A stretch of 64,000 bases of DNA from Raineyella sp044508675 (GCA_044508675.1 JBIQHF010000003.1:124001-188000), one strand, 5' to 3'. Shown: positions 26,546 through 35,763, counted from the first letter of the stretch. Numbers and translations: made by a program. Notes: generated by a model not told the origin, from the sequence alone.

Positions 26546-27520
26546 ATGGCTACGACCCGCACACGAAGCGGAGACGGCATCGACGGCAAGGACGCAGTGG
26601 GACTCTACCTCGACGAGATCGCACGGACCCCGCTGCTGACCGCCGAACAGGAGGTCGAGCTGGCCCGCGCGATCGAGGTCGGGCTCTACGCCGAGCATAT
26701 CCTCTCGGGTGAAATCACCACTGCCGATCGTCGCGCTGCAGTCGCAGAACGGGAGGGGCTCGTCGTCAAGCGCCCGACCACTGCGGAGCTCGAGTTCCTC
26801 GTCCGACAGGGCGAAGAGGCGATGCAGCGGTTCATCCAGGCCAACCTACGCCTGGTCGTGTCAGTCGCCCGCAAGTACGGCCGCGGACAGATGCCGCTCC
26901 TCGACCTGGTCCAGGAGGGCAACACCGGCCTGATCCGCGCAGTCGAGAAGTTCGACTACGCCAAGGGTTTCAAGTTCTCCACCTACGCGACCTGGTGGGT
27001 ACGCCAGTCCATTTCGCGTGGTATCGCCCAGCAGGGCCGGATAGTACGGCTGCCGGTGCACGTCGCCGAGCAGGTCAACCAGGTCGGCGCGGTGCGTCGC
27101 ACCCTGGAACGCCAACTCGGCCGGGAGCCGGAGCTGGCCGAGATCGCCGAGGAGATGGGACTGGCGGTCGAGAAGGTCATCGACCTGATCCGCTACGGCC
27201 ACGATCATGTCAGTCTCGACGCCCCCGTCGAGCAGGACGGCGACACCGCCCTGGGCGACCTGATCGCCCGGGAACCGATGCCCGGACCGGACGAGCTGGT
27301 CCTGGACGCCGAGGACCACGCCTACCTCGAGGATCTCCTCGGGTCCCTGGATGACCGGTCCGCCGACGTCGTACGCCGCCGGTACGGGCTGCTGGACGGT
27401 CGACAGGCCAAACTGGCCGACATCGGCGCCGTCTGGGGTATCACGGCCGAGCGCGTCCGCCAGATCGAGCGGCACGCGATCAGCCAGCTCCGGGTTCGCA
27501 GCGAAGAAGTGGCTGCCTGA
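26546..27520 (+). CDS. sigB: SigB-type (group 2) sigma factor
   Basis: This 324-residue primary-like sigma factor lacks the long N-terminal domain of SigA and is non-essential and stress-related in other actinobacteria. Region 1.2 is GLYLDEIARTPLLTAEQEVE. Region 2 is NLRLVVSVARKYGRGQMPL and FSTYATWWVRQSISRGI. Region 4 carries the helix-turn-helix ITAERVRQIERHAISQLR. ATG 26546 follows AAAGGGG. It sits near sigA, as in M. tuberculosis (sigA Rv2703, sigB Rv2710). No ideR/dtxR gene follows it here, unlike in mycobacteria and corynebacteria. Confidence 0.93.
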   Translation: MATTRTRSGDGIDGKDAVGLYLDEIARTPLLTAEQEVELARAIEVGLYAEHILSGEITTADRRAAVAEREGLVVKRPTTAELEFLVRQGEEAMQRFIQANLRLVVSVARKYGRGQMPLLDLVQEGNTGLIRAVEKFDYAKGFKFSTYATWWVRQSISRGIAQQGRIVRLPVHVAEQVNQVGAVRRTLERQLGREPELAEIAEEMGLAVEKVIDLIRYGHDHVSLDAPVEQDGDTALGDLIAREPMPGPDELVLDAEDHAYLEDLLGSLDDRSADVVRRRYGLLDGRQAKLADIGAVWGITAERVRQIERHAISQLRVRSEEVAA

Positions 27521-27522
27521 CG

Positions 27523-27600
27523 CCGACCGGGAACGGTCGGACGCTACGAGAAGGATCGGCCGGTGTGCGGTGCCAGGTGGCGCCCCGCGCCGGCCGATCC
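27523..27600. terminator. Two hairpins between sigB and tesB
   Basis: CCGACC-GGGAAC-GGTCGG (27523-27540) immediately follows the sigB stop. A second, longer-range 11-bp stem GGATCGGCCGG / CCGGCCGATCC (27553-27563 and 27590-27600) follows. These lie between converging genes and probably terminate transcription from both sides. Confidence 0.6.
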
Positions 27601-27697
27601 GCGTCTCGGGCCGTTGCGGCCATCCACCGCACGCTCTGGGTAGTTGGAATCTGGTCGAGTTCTGTCGGTTTCCTGCTACCCAGGGTGGGGAGCGCGA

Positions 27698-28573
27698 CTA
27701 GGATCTACGGATCAGTCCCTCCTGGGCCTGGGTCGAGACCAGTTCGCCGCCCTGGAACACCCGGCCGAGGGCGAGACCGACGGCTGCCGCGGCCGACGGC
27801 GACATTTGCTCGAACAACATCCAGTCGTCGACCCGCAGCGGGCGGTGGAACCACATCGAGTGGTCCAGCGATACGGCCATCAGGTGCGGGCCGAGGCTGA
27901 CCCCATGGGTCACCAGGGTCGTCGACAGCAGTGAGACGTCCGACAGGTAGGCCAGGACGCAGTCGTGGAGGCGCTGGTTCAGCAGCGGGTCCTCGCCGAC
28001 ATCGGGGATGAGGCCGTTCGTCCGGTACCAGAACCGCTGGGCCGACGGGTGGGCCGCATGCTCCTCGGCCTCCCCCACCCAGCGGATGTCCAGGACGCCC
28101 CACTCCTCGTCGACGTCGAGGAACGGCAGCCCCATCCGCTCGAACACCCGTTCGGTTTTCGGGCCGCCGTCCAGCCTGGGGCACTCGTCCGGGCCGGGGA
28201 TGCCCGGCGGCTGGGAGTCCTGGTGCTCCAGCCCGGCCTCGGGCACCTTGAACGAGGCGGCCAGCCGGAAGATCTGCCGGCCGTTCTGGCGGGCCATCAC
28301 CGTACGGGTGGTGAACGTCCGCCCATCCCGCTCCGAGGTGACGTAGTAGATCAGCGGCGCGTCGTACTGGCCAGGACGCAGGAAGTAGGCGTGCAGCGAA
28401 TGCACCCGCCGCTCGGCCGGGACCGTACGGTAGGCGGCCGCCAACGCCTGGGCGAGCACCTGGCCGCCGAAGACGCGCTGCAGCCCGGACTGGGGATTGC
28501 GTCCGCGGTACAGGCCGGGCTCGAGCTGCTCCAGCTGCATCAGGTCGACCAGATCGTGGATGCTCTTGGGCAC
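27698..28573 (-). CDS. tesB: Acyl-CoA thioesterase II (TesB family)
   Basis: The enzyme hydrolyses acyl-CoA to free acid and CoA. The 291-residue double hot-dog protein has FGGQVLAQALAAAYRTVP, HSLHAYFLRPGQYDAPLIYYV and DGRTFTTRTVMARQNGR in the first domain. The second domain carries LDHSMWFHRPLRVDDWMLFEQ with the conserved Asp/His, and GRVFQGGELVSTQAQEGLIR at the C-terminus. GTG 28573 was chosen because GGAAGGAC lies about 6 nt upstream and the length is then standard; an ATG at 28618 would add 15 residues. It lies 55 nt behind the PAC2 gene and is probably co-transcribed. Confidence 0.92.
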   Translation of the reverse strand: MPKSIHDLVDLMQLEQLEPGLYRGRNPQSGLQRVFGGQVLAQALAAAYRTVPAERRVHSLHAYFLRPGQYDAPLIYYVTSERDGRTFTTRTVMARQNGRQIFRLAASFKVPEAGLEHQDSQPPGIPGPDECPRLDGGPKTERVFERMGLPFLDVDEEWGVLDIRWVGEAEEHAAHPSAQRFWYRTNGLIPDVGEDPLLNQRLHDCVLAYLSDVSLLSTTLVTHGVSLGPHLMAVSLDHSMWFHRPLRVDDWMLFEQMSPSAAAAVGLALGRVFQGGELVSTQAQEGLIRRS

Positions 28574-28627
28574 CGATCGTCCTTCCTCGGGGCCACCGTC
28601 ACCGGTGGCGGGCGTCATGGCGCCGGG

Positions 28628-29545
28628 TCAGGACTCGGGGGCGTCACCGTCACCGGTGTCCCGTCTGCGGTCGTGCTCGGCGAGGAATCGCTCGAACTCC
28701 TCCCCCAGTTCGTCGGCGCTGGGCAGATCACGGACCAGGGAGCGGAACTCGTCGTATCCGGATTCCAGAAGGGAGACTACCTGTGGACCGTTCTCGGTGG
28801 CGGCGACTTGCCGGTCGATCTGGTCACGGTTCGACGCGACCTCGGCCTCGAGGTCGGCCGGGTCGAGGTGGAGACCACAGGAGGACTGCAGCACCTCCAG
28901 TGCTGCGATCGCCGAGGCCACGTGCTCGGCCTTGCCCAGGTAGTAGGGCACGCACGCGTCGATGCCGAGCGTACGGTGCCCCTTCTCGGCCAGCACCACC
29001 TCCAGGTAGGCACCGAAGGCGGCCTGGACCGTCACCGAGCCGCCGAAGGCATCCCAGGGGCGCAGCACCAACTCGGGGTCCGACGAGTGGGTGTAGACCT
29101 GGGTCGGACGAGTGTGCGGCACCCGCATCGGAATCGCGGAGACGTTGACGGTGAGGCGGACGTCCAGGGCGGTGACGATCTCGGAGACCGCCGCTGTCGC
29201 CCGTTCCCACAGCAGCATCGGCTCGGGGCCGGCGAGCATCAGGAAGGTCTCCCCGACCGCGTCGGTGAGCCGGTGCAGGACCAGCCCGTCGGGCCGGGCG
29301 CGGGTCAGGGCACCCTCCTCAAACTCCAACTCCGGGCGCCGATCGGCGTACTGGGTGAGGCGGTCCAGGTCGAATCGTGCCAGCGGGCGGCTCTCGCACT
29401 GGGCGAGCAGGTGTGCGGCGAGCAGGTTCTGTACCCGTCCGGTACTGGCGGCACCGTCGAGCAGTACCAGCAGGACCGGACGCTTGCCGGTCAGGTCGCC
29501 CCAGCCGCCCTGACTGACCTGGTAGAGGCTGCGGGGATCGGGCAT
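28628..29545 (-). CDS. PAC2 family protein
   Basis: This 305-residue PAC2 (proteasome assembly chaperone 2-like) fold protein matches the actinobacterial family that includes Rv2714 in this same chromosomal region. Features are LVLLDGAASTGRVQNLLAAH, PLARFDLDRLTQYADRRP, a core with VTVQAAFGAYLEVV and GIDACVPYYLG, and a charged C-terminal helix. Function is unknown; PAC2-fold proteins are often linked to ATP-grasp enzymes. The ATG lies 7 nt after a TACTGT -10 box. Confidence 0.87.
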   Translation of the reverse strand: MPDPRSLYQVSQGGWGDLTGKRPVLLVLLDGAASTGRVQNLLAAHLLAQCESRPLARFDLDRLTQYADRRPELEFEEGALTRARPDGLVLHRLTDAVGETFLMLAGPEPMLLWERATAAVSEIVTALDVRLTVNVSAIPMRVPHTRPTQVYTHSSDPELVLRPWDAFGGSVTVQAAFGAYLEVVLAEKGHRTLGIDACVPYYLGKAEHVASAIAALEVLQSSCGLHLDPADLEAEVASNRDQIDRQVAATENGPQVVSLLESGYDEFRSLVRDLPSADELGEEFERFLAEHDRRRDTGDGDAPES

Positions 29546-29552
29546 GCGTTCC

Positions 29553-29558
29553 ACAGTA
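29553..29558 (-). promoter_or_regulatory. -10 box of leaderless PAC2 gene
   Basis: Minus-strand TACTGT, then 7 nt, then ATG 29545. It lies in the 53-nt gap after hrpA. Confidence 0.5.
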
Positions 29559-29598
29559 CCTGCCGGTTCAGGGGACGGGGGCAGCCGGCCCCTGGCGG

Positions 29599-32500
29599 TC
29601 AGGCGGCGGCCCGCTCGATCGCCTTGCGGACCCGTTTGGCCGACACCGTGGTGCGGGTGCCGAGCGTCTGGGCGTACAGGCTGACGCGCAGCTCCTCGAT
29701 CAGCCAACCGATCTCCTCCAGCTCGGCCGGCAGCCGGCCCGGCGGTTGGGCCGCGCACAGGGATCCGTAGGCGTCCTCGAGCATGGTGACGGTCTCCATC
29801 GACTGGCGGTCCCGGCCGGCAGCGCCGGGAAGTGCCGCCAGTCGTACGCTGATCGCCTTCAGGTAGACCGGGAGCCGCTCGTACCAGGGGTCGTCGGTAG
29901 CGGAGATGAAACCGGGGAAGACCAGGTTCGCCCGCTGCTCGGTGACGTCGGCGACCACGTCCGGGTCCTGGACCGATTCCAGGGCGAGGGTGACCTGTTG
30001 GTCGGCCCGCAGGATGTCGGCGGCGAAGGAGACGACCCGACGCATGTGCTCGGGGTTGTCCTGGCGCACCGTGTCGCACAGGTGCCGGAAGGCAGCCTCG
30101 TCGCGGACCTGGACCGGGTCCACCGCGTGGGCGACCAGGTCGGCGACCGACTTGAGGCGGGCGTCGGCGAGCAGGTCGGACACCGAGTCGTACGGGCTGG
30201 AGCCGAGGGTGAACTTGTCGGTGTTGGACAGGTGGGACACCACCCAGCGGGTCGGGTCGGGGGTGTTGAGCAGGACCAGTCGTCGCAGGCCCAGCCGGTG
30301 GCTGGCCGCCGCGTGTGCCGGGGTGTCCTGGATCATGCTGGCGACCGCGGTGCCCCGGTCGGCGAGGGCCGGGTAGCCGGTGGCCCGGGTGCCGTGGCGC
30401 TCGATGGTGACCTCGCGGGGCAGTTCGGCGAACTCCCAGCTGGTCGCCGCGGTGTGCCCGGTCGACCGGGAGGCCTGCGACAGGGTCGCCGCTACCTTGC
30501 CGGCGTGCTCCTGTTGCAGCGCCGCCAGGTCCTTGCCGCGGGCCAGCTCGGTGCCTGCACGTGGTCCGTCCGGGGGGTTCAGCACGACGAAGGTCACCCG
30601 CAGGTGGTCCGGGAGCCGGGCGACGTCCCACTCGCCGGGAGCGATCCGTAGTCCCAGGTCGGTCGCGAGCCGGGACGTGAGTGCCTGGGTCAGCGAGGTG
30701 CGCTGCGGGTCCAGGTCGCCGGCCTCGACGTCGGCGTCGAGCTCGGCGAGCAGCCGCCGGGCCCAGTCCGGGGCCGGGATGACCTGTGTACGGTGCGCCT
30801 TGGGCAGGGAGCGGATCAGCTGGGTGACCAGCTCGAGCCGCAGTCCCGGCACCTGCCAGGTGAAGGGCTCGGCGGGCAGTTGGCTCAGGATCGGCAGCGG
30901 GACCTTGACGCTGACGCCGTCCGCTCCGGCGCCGGGGTCGAACACGTACTCCACGTCCAGGGCCTGCTCCCCCACCTGCCAGGTGTCGGGGAAGTCGCCG
31001 GCCCGGCCGACCTCGGCCGAGTCCTGCACCAGGTCGTCCAGGGTGAGGTCGAGGAAGGCATCGTCCTCGTGTCGCTTCCGACGCCACCAGGCGTCGAAAC
31101 CCGCCACCGTGCAGACGTCCTGCGGCACCCGCGCATCGTAGAAGTCGTGGATGGCCTGGTCGTCAACGACGATGTCCCGGCGCCGGGTGCGTTCCTCCAG
31201 CTCCTCGGCGCGCCGGCGGGTCTCCTCGTTGCGGGCCCAGAAGTGGTGGCGGGTGCGCCACTGTCCCTCGACCAGCGCCGAACGGATGAAGATCTCCCGG
31301 GACAGGACCGGATCGATGGCGGCGTACGACACCTGGCGGCGGGCGATGATCGGTACCCCGTAGAGGGTGGCCGTCTCGTAGGCCACGGCCTGTCCGGAAC
31401 GCATCGCCCAGTGCGGTTCGGCGTAGTGGCGCTTCAGCAGGTGGGCGCCGACCTCCTCGACCCACTGGGTCCGGACGCCCGCGACGGTGTGGGCCCACAA
31501 CCGGCTGGTCTCGACCAGCTCGTTGGCCATCACCAGCTCGGGTGGGCGCTTGGCCAGCGACGAGCCCGGGCTGATGGCGAAACGCGCCCCGCGGGCCCCC
31601 AGGTACTCCCGCACGGTGCGGCGCGGGCGGCCCCGCCCGTCCCTGGGGCGGGACTTCTTCTCGTCCTTCAGGTCGGCCAGCCCCACGTGGGAGAGGAGTC
31701 CGGTCAGCACCGCGATGTGGACGCGGTCGGCGTCAGCGGGCTGGTCGTTGCGGGTCAGCTCCAGGTCGCGGCAGATGTCGCGCAGCTGGTTCTGCAGGTC
31801 CTGCCACTCCCGGATCCGCAGGTAGTTGAGGTACTCGTCGCGGCACATCCGGCGGAACGCGTTGCCCGACATCGCCCGTCGCCGACTGGTCAGGTAGTCC
31901 CACAGCCGCAGCAGTGCCACGAAGTCCGAGCCGTCCGGGTCGGGGGTCTCCTCCCCCTCGGTCGGCATCGGCGCCCAGAACCGCCGGTGCAGCTGGTCGG
32001 CCTTCTCCCGCTGCTCGCGCGGACGTTCGCGCGGGTCCTGGATGGTCAGGCCGGCCACCAGGACGACCATCTCGGTCAGGCAGCCGTAGTGGTCGCCGGC
32101 GATCAGCATCCGACCCATCCGCGGATCCAGCGGGATCCGGGCCAGGGCGTGCCCGACCCTGGTCAGCCGCGGCTGCGTACGGGTCGCTGTCGGCGAGAGC
32201 GCGCCGAGCTCGTCGAGCAGCCGCATGCCGTCGGTGATCTGCGCCGACTCGGGGGCCTCGACGAACGGGAAGCGTTCGATGTCCCCCAGACCGGCCTGGG
32301 TCATCTGCAGGATGACGGAGGCCAGGTTGGTGCGCAGGATCTCCGGCTCGGTGAACTCCGGGCGCGAGTCGTAGTCCTGCTCGGAGTAGAGCCGGATACA
32401 GATGCCGGGGGCGACCCGACCACAGCGGCCGGCGCGCTGGTTCGCCGAGGCGCGGGAGATCGGCTCGATCGGCAGCCGCTGGACCTTGGTGCGGGTCGAG

Positions 32501-33432
32501 TAGCGGGAGATCCGGGCGGTGCCCGGGTCGATGACGTAGCGGATGCCGGGCACGGTCAGCGAGGTCTCGGCCACGTTGGTGGCCAGCACGATGCGCCGGC
32601 CGGTGTGCGGCTTGAACACCCGCTGCTGCTCGGCGGCGGTGAGCCGGGCGTAGAGCGGCAGCACCTCGGTGCGGGCCAGCCTGAGCTCCTCGATCGCCTG
32701 GGCGGCGTCGCGGATCTCCCGCTCCCCGGACAGGAACACCAGGATGTCCCCGGGCCCTTCGGCGGACAGCTCGGCGATCGCCTCGCAGATGCCCTCGTTC
32801 TGGTCCTTCTCGACCGCGGGCCGCCCCTCCTGGTCCGCGTCGGTCTCGACCAGGGGCCGGTAGCGCACGTCGACCGGATAGGTGCGTCCGGACACCTCGA
32901 TGATCGGCGCGTCGGCGAAGTGCCGGCTGAACCGCTCGGTGTCGATCGTGGCGGAGGTGACGATGACCTTGAGGTCCTTGCGCCGGGGCAGCAACTGCTT
33001 GAGGTAGCCGAGCAGGAAGTCGATGTTGAGGCTGCGCTCGTGGGCCTCGTCGATGATGATGGTGTCCCAGGCGCGCAGGTCGCGGTCATGGGAGATCGCG
33101 GCGAGCAGGATGCCGTCGGTCATCACGGTCAGGGCGGTGCTGCGCTGGGCCTTCCGGGTGAACCGCACCTGGTAGCCGACCTCGTCGCCGAGCTCGACCT
33201 CCATCTCCTCGGCGATGCGTTCGGCGACCGTACGCGCCGCGATCCGGCGCGGCTGGGTGTGCGCGACCCGCCGACGTCCCATCTGCAGGCACAGCTTCGG
33301 TAGCTGGGTGGTCTTGCCGGAGCCGGTCTCCCCGGCAACGATGACGACCTGGGAGTCGTCGAGGGCGGCACGGATGTCATCGACCCGCGAGCTGATCGGG
33401 AGCTCTGCGGGGAAGGTGATCGTCGGGCTCAG
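29599..33432 (-). CDS. hrpA: ATP-dependent RNA helicase HrpA, with apparent CTG start
   Basis: This DEAH-box helicase of the HrpA family has about 1277 residues (E. coli 1300). Visible are Walker A AGETGSGKTTQLP near residue 35, TQPRRIAA, DEAHERSLN, the SAT motif in VTSATIDTERF, QRAGRCGRVAPG (motif VI) and the long HrpA C-terminal region. The first ATG (33282) falls after Walker A, so a normal start would destroy the ATPase. The open frame upstream contains no ATG, GTG or TTG before a stop. The only sensible initiator is CTG at 33432-33430, which overlaps the TGA of the upstream UspA gene (CTGA) and has AGGGGGG upstream. It would encode MSPTITFPAELPISS, a typical HrpA N-terminus. Confidence 0.88.
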   Translation of the reverse strand: MSPTITFPAELPISSRVDDIRAALDDSQVVIVAGETGSGKTTQLPKLCLQMGRRRVAHTQPRRIAARTVAERIAEEMEVELGDEVGYQVRFTRKAQRSTALTVMTDGILLAAISHDRDLRAWDTIIIDEAHERSLNIDFLLGYLKQLLPRRKDLKVIVTSATIDTERFSRHFADAPIIEVSGRTYPVDVRYRPLVETDADQEGRPAVEKDQNEGICEAIAELSAEGPGDILVFLSGEREIRDAAQAIEELRLARTEVLPLYARLTAAEQQRVFKPHTGRRIVLATNVAETSLTVPGIRYVIDPGTARISRYSTRTKVQRLPIEPISRASANQRAGRCGRVAPGICIRLYSEQDYDSRPEFTEPEILRTNLASVILQMTQAGLGDIERFPFVEAPESAQITDGMRLLDELGALSPTATRTQPRLTRVGHALARIPLDPRMGRMLIAGDHYGCLTEMVVLVAGLTIQDPRERPREQREKADQLHRRFWAPMPTEGEETPDPDGSDFVALLRLWDYLTSRRRAMSGNAFRRMCRDEYLNYLRIREWQDLQNQLRDICRDLELTRNDQPADADRVHIAVLTGLLSHVGLADLKDEKKSRPRDGRGRPRRTVREYLGARGARFAISPGSSLAKRPPELVMANELVETSRLWAHTVAGVRTQWVEEVGAHLLKRHYAEPHWAMRSGQAVAYETATLYGVPIIARRQVSYAAIDPVLSREIFIRSALVEGQWRTRHHFWARNEETRRRAEELEERTRRRDIVVDDQAIHDFYDARVPQDVCTVAGFDAWWRRKRHEDDAFLDLTLDDLVQDSAEVGRAGDFPDTWQVGEQALDVEYVFDPGAGADGVSVKVPLPILSQLPAEPFTWQVPGLRLELVTQLIRSLPKAHRTQVIPAPDWARRLLAELDADVEAGDLDPQRTSLTQALTSRLATDLGLRIAPGEWDVARLPDHLRVTFVVLNPPDGPRAGTELARGKDLAALQQEHAGKVAATLSQASRSTGHTAATSWEFAELPREVTIERHGTRATGYPALADRGTAVASMIQDTPAHAAASHRLGLRRLVLLNTPDPTRWVVSHLSNTDKFTLGSSPYDSVSDLLADARLKSVADLVAHAVDPVQVRDEAAFRHLCDTVRQDNPEHMRRVVSFAADILRADQQVTLALESVQDPDVVADVTEQRANLVFPGFISATDDPWYERLPVYLKAISVRLAALPGAAGRDRQSMETVTMLEDAYGSLCAAQPPGRLPAELEEIGWLIEELRVSLYAQTLGTRTTVSAKRVRKAIERAAA

Positions 33433-34355
33433 GAGGACTGGCCCCCCTGCGCCTCGTCCTCATCCAGCGGGCCGGGATCCTCGGCCCGGTCCCGGACGAG
33501 TGCCAGGGGGCACTCTGCGTGGGCCATCACGCCGCGCACCACACCACCGACGCCGAAGCCGGCCGTGGTGTGCACCCCCAGCCACAGCAGGTCAAGGTCC
33601 GCGGATCGGGCGACCAACTCCTTGACCGGATGTCCCTGGACGATGTGGGTCGACACGGCGACCCCGGGATAGCGCTCCTGGAGCGGCTGGAGGAGTGCCC
33701 GCACGCCGCCGACGGCCGCCTGCTCGGCCACTTCGAGTCCGTGGTCGCCGGCTCGGCGCACCGCGCCGGGCACGTCCCAGGTGTGGATCACCTCGAGGTC
33801 GACCTTGCGCAGCTGTGCCTCGCTGAAGGCGGCCGCCAGCGCGGCGGCCCCGTTGGCCGTCGCGTCCACACCCACCCCGATCCGGCGGTGCTGGCCGGTG
33901 TCGCCCGGGGAGGAGGCGGCGGAAATCATCACGACCGGGCAGTGGGAGGTGGCGGCGACGCCGACGCTGGTGGACCCGACGAAGATGCGTTCGAGCCCCG
34001 ACAGCGAGCGGCGCCCCACGACCAGCAGGTCCGCCTCCCGCGACAGCTTGGTCAGCGCCGCGGTGGCATTGCCCATCGAGACCTCGGTCCGGATCCGATC
34101 GGCCGCCATGCCGGCCGCGCGGCAGTTCTCGGCCGCCTCGGCCACCACGGCCTCGCCGGCCTCGTGCAGCACCGAGGGGTCGTAGACGACGCCCCAGGCG
34201 CCGGCGAGCACAGCGTCGTCGACGACGTGGACGATCAGCAGGTCGGCGCCCCGCAGGTCAGCAGCATGGCGGGCGTACGTGAGGGCCCGATTGGCGTCCG
34301 GGGAGCCGTCGACACCGACGAGGACGACACCGTGGGGAGAGTTTTCTGCGGACAT
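33429..34355 (-). CDS. Double-domain universal stress protein
   Basis: This 308-residue protein has tandem UspA domains. Domain 1 begins VVLVGVDGSPDANRAL and ends in the ATP-binding pattern VVGRRSLSGLERIFVGSTSVGV. Domain 2 begins RIGVGVDATANGAAAL and ends WLGVHTTAGFGVGGVVRGVM. Such two-domain proteins are common in actinobacterial dormancy and oxygen-limitation regulons. A strong AGGAGG precedes two adjacent ATGs; the second (34355) has the better 5-nt spacing. It lies between an FMN-split-barrel protein (upstream) and hrpA (overlapping), forming an apparent three-gene stress operon. Confidence 0.9.
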   Translation of the reverse strand: MSAENSPHGVVLVGVDGSPDANRALTYARHAADLRGADLLIVHVVDDAVLAGAWGVVYDPSVLHEAGEAVVAEAAENCRAAGMAADRIRTEVSMGNATAALTKLSREADLLVVGRRSLSGLERIFVGSTSVGVAATSHCPVVMISAASSPGDTGQHRRIGVGVDATANGAAALAAAFSEAQLRKVDLEVIHTWDVPGAVRRAGDHGLEVAEQAAVGGVRALLQPLQERYPGVAVSTHIVQGHPVKELVARSADLDLLWLGVHTTAGFGVGGVVRGVMAHAECPLALVRDRAEDPGPLDEDEAQGGQSS

Positions 34356-34378
34356 CATTGCCTCCTAGTGAGAGTGTT

Positions 34379-34795
34379 TCACTTCTCGGTGCGGTCCACC
34401 ATGCGTCCGCTGATCTCACGGATGTCGATGGTGATCACCAGGTCGCGCTCCCCCGGCGCCCACGGCTCCGGGCGGCCGTCCTGCACCAACGCGGCCAGCT
34501 CGGGACCCTGCGTCGGGGCCGTGGACTCACCGCGGGCCAGGACGCTCCAGCCATTGCCCGTCTCCACGTCGATGTCGTCGATCTGGAAGACCACCTCGCG
34601 GCCCTCGGCCAGGTCGGCCAGCACCGACGCGCGGGACGTACGGAAAACGATCCGGTCCTCCCGCACCACGTAGTTGACGGGCAGCACGAGCATACCCGCC
34701 GACGGTGAGGTCCACCCCACCCGGCCGACCTCCTGGGTCCGCAAGAGCGCCCGACAGTCTTCGGGCTCGAGCGCCGCGAACGTGCCTTCGTGCAT
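34379..34795 (-). CDS. Pyridoxamine 5'-phosphate oxidase-like split-barrel protein
   Basis: This 138-residue protein of the PNPOx-like FMN/F420-binding split-barrel family contains CRALLRTQEVGRVGWTSPSAG, LPVNYVVREDRIVFRTS and VVFQIDDIDVETGNGWSVLARG. These small proteins are frequent companions of UspA proteins in DosR-type regulons of actinobacteria. The cofactor and substrate are unknown. CTGGAGGAGGA precedes the ATG. A minus-strand TACCAT (34826-34821) upstream is a probable -10 element for the operon. Confidence 0.85.
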   Translation of the reverse strand: MHEGTFAALEPEDCRALLRTQEVGRVGWTSPSAGMLVLPVNYVVREDRIVFRTSRASVLADLAEGREVVFQIDDIDVETGNGWSVLARGESTAPTQGPELAALVQDGRPEPWAPGERDLVITIDIREISGRMVDRTEK

Positions 34796-34820
34796 GGTCC
34801 TCCTCCAGTGTCCTCGTCAG

Positions 34821-34826
34821 ATGGTA
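34821..34826 (-). promoter_or_regulatory. Probable -10 of the split-barrel/UspA/hrpA operon
   Basis: Minus-strand TACCAT in the 46-nt gap before the operon, giving a leader of about 20 nt that includes GGAGGAGG. No convincing -35 was seen. Confidence 0.4.
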
Positions 34827-34841
34827 GCCGAGCCGACGCGG

Positions 34842-35756
34842 CTACTCGCCCTCGAACGTGGTGTGACCACCGAGCTTGCGGGCCAGGTCCTCGTCGATGC
34901 CATCGGCCAGGTCCCGCATGATCCGCACCGCCTGGTGCAGGTGGGCGGGCACGAACGGGTGGGTCAGTACCGAGAGAGTGGCGAACACCTGATCGCGGAC
35001 CAGGTGGAACTTGACCATCCGGGCCTCGGCATTCAGGTCGTTCAGCACCTCCGCGGCACGGGAGCGGCCCACCACGTCGTGCACCAGCACCGCGAACAGG
35101 ATCAGCTCGCGCCCATCCGGGGTGACCCGCAGGAACAGCATGGTCGACCCGACCCGCAGCGCAATGTCACCCTCCCGGTCCCGCAGCGGTGCGTGGCCGA
35201 ACATTTCGGTCAGCTCGTCCTCGACCATGGAGTTGAGATGCTCGGCCCCCGCCGGGATGGTCGCGACCACGTCCTCGGCATCGAATTCGGTGGCCGGCAG
35301 CGGATCCGCCCGTGGGGTGAGGATCTCGGCGAGGTCATCGGGGGCGAGGAAGACCGGGTGCTGCACGCCGAACACGTCGCGCAGCGCGCCGACCGACGCA
35401 GCGGCCAGCCGGTCGGAGGCCTCCTGGTCCATCTCCAGCCAGAAGTTCGCGGTCGGGCGCGGTCCCTCGTTGGTCGGGGCGGCCCAGCCGAGCCGCTCCA
35501 TCAGGGCGAGCTCGTCGGGGCCCAACTGGTAGGCCTCGCCCAGGACCGCGTTGCTGGACGCCTCGGCACGGATGGTCGTACGGTCCAGCGCCGTGAACGT
35601 GACGAAGGGGACCTGCCCCTCGTCCACCACGGCGCAGCCGATGGTGAAGTCAGCACTGTCGTCGATGACCGAGATGACCTCGGCCAGGCGCAGCTCGAAG
35701 CCGTCCCAGGCCTGGGCGATGCTGCGATCAAGGTCGAAGTCTGCATACTGAGGCAC
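34842..35756 (-). CDS. YbjN/CesT-like peptide-binding chaperone domain protein
   Basis: This 304-residue actinobacterial protein resembles the family annotated as T3SS (YopN, CesT) and YbjN peptide-binding chaperone. It begins MPQYADFDLDRSIAQAWDGF and contains two acidic alpha/beta modules (about 15-120 and 150-280), including GSTMLFLRVTPDGRELILFA in the second. No signal peptide is seen. The start is GTG 35756, 7 nt after a TAGCGT box; a longer in-frame extension to 35879 is proline- and arginine-rich and looks non-coding. Function is not established. Confidence 0.72.
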   Translation of the reverse strand: MPQYADFDLDRSIAQAWDGFELRLAEVISVIDDSADFTIGCAVVDEGQVPFVTFTALDRTTIRAEASSNAVLGEAYQLGPDELALMERLGWAAPTNEGPRPTANFWLEMDQEASDRLAAASVGALRDVFGVQHPVFLAPDDLAEILTPRADPLPATEFDAEDVVATIPAGAEHLNSMVEDELTEMFGHAPLRDREGDIALRVGSTMLFLRVTPDGRELILFAVLVHDVVGRSRAAEVLNDLNAEARMVKFHLVRDQVFATLSVLTHPFVPAHLHQAVRIMRDLADGIDEDLARKLGGHTTFEGE

Positions 35757-35763
35757 GGCCACG

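Noticed and set aside
33129..33282. ATG 33282 as the hrpA start, and other-frame readings across 33086-33380
   Set aside because: Starting at 33282 removes the Walker A motif that is clearly encoded in frame just upstream; the other frames are Arg/Pro/Ser-rich shadows.
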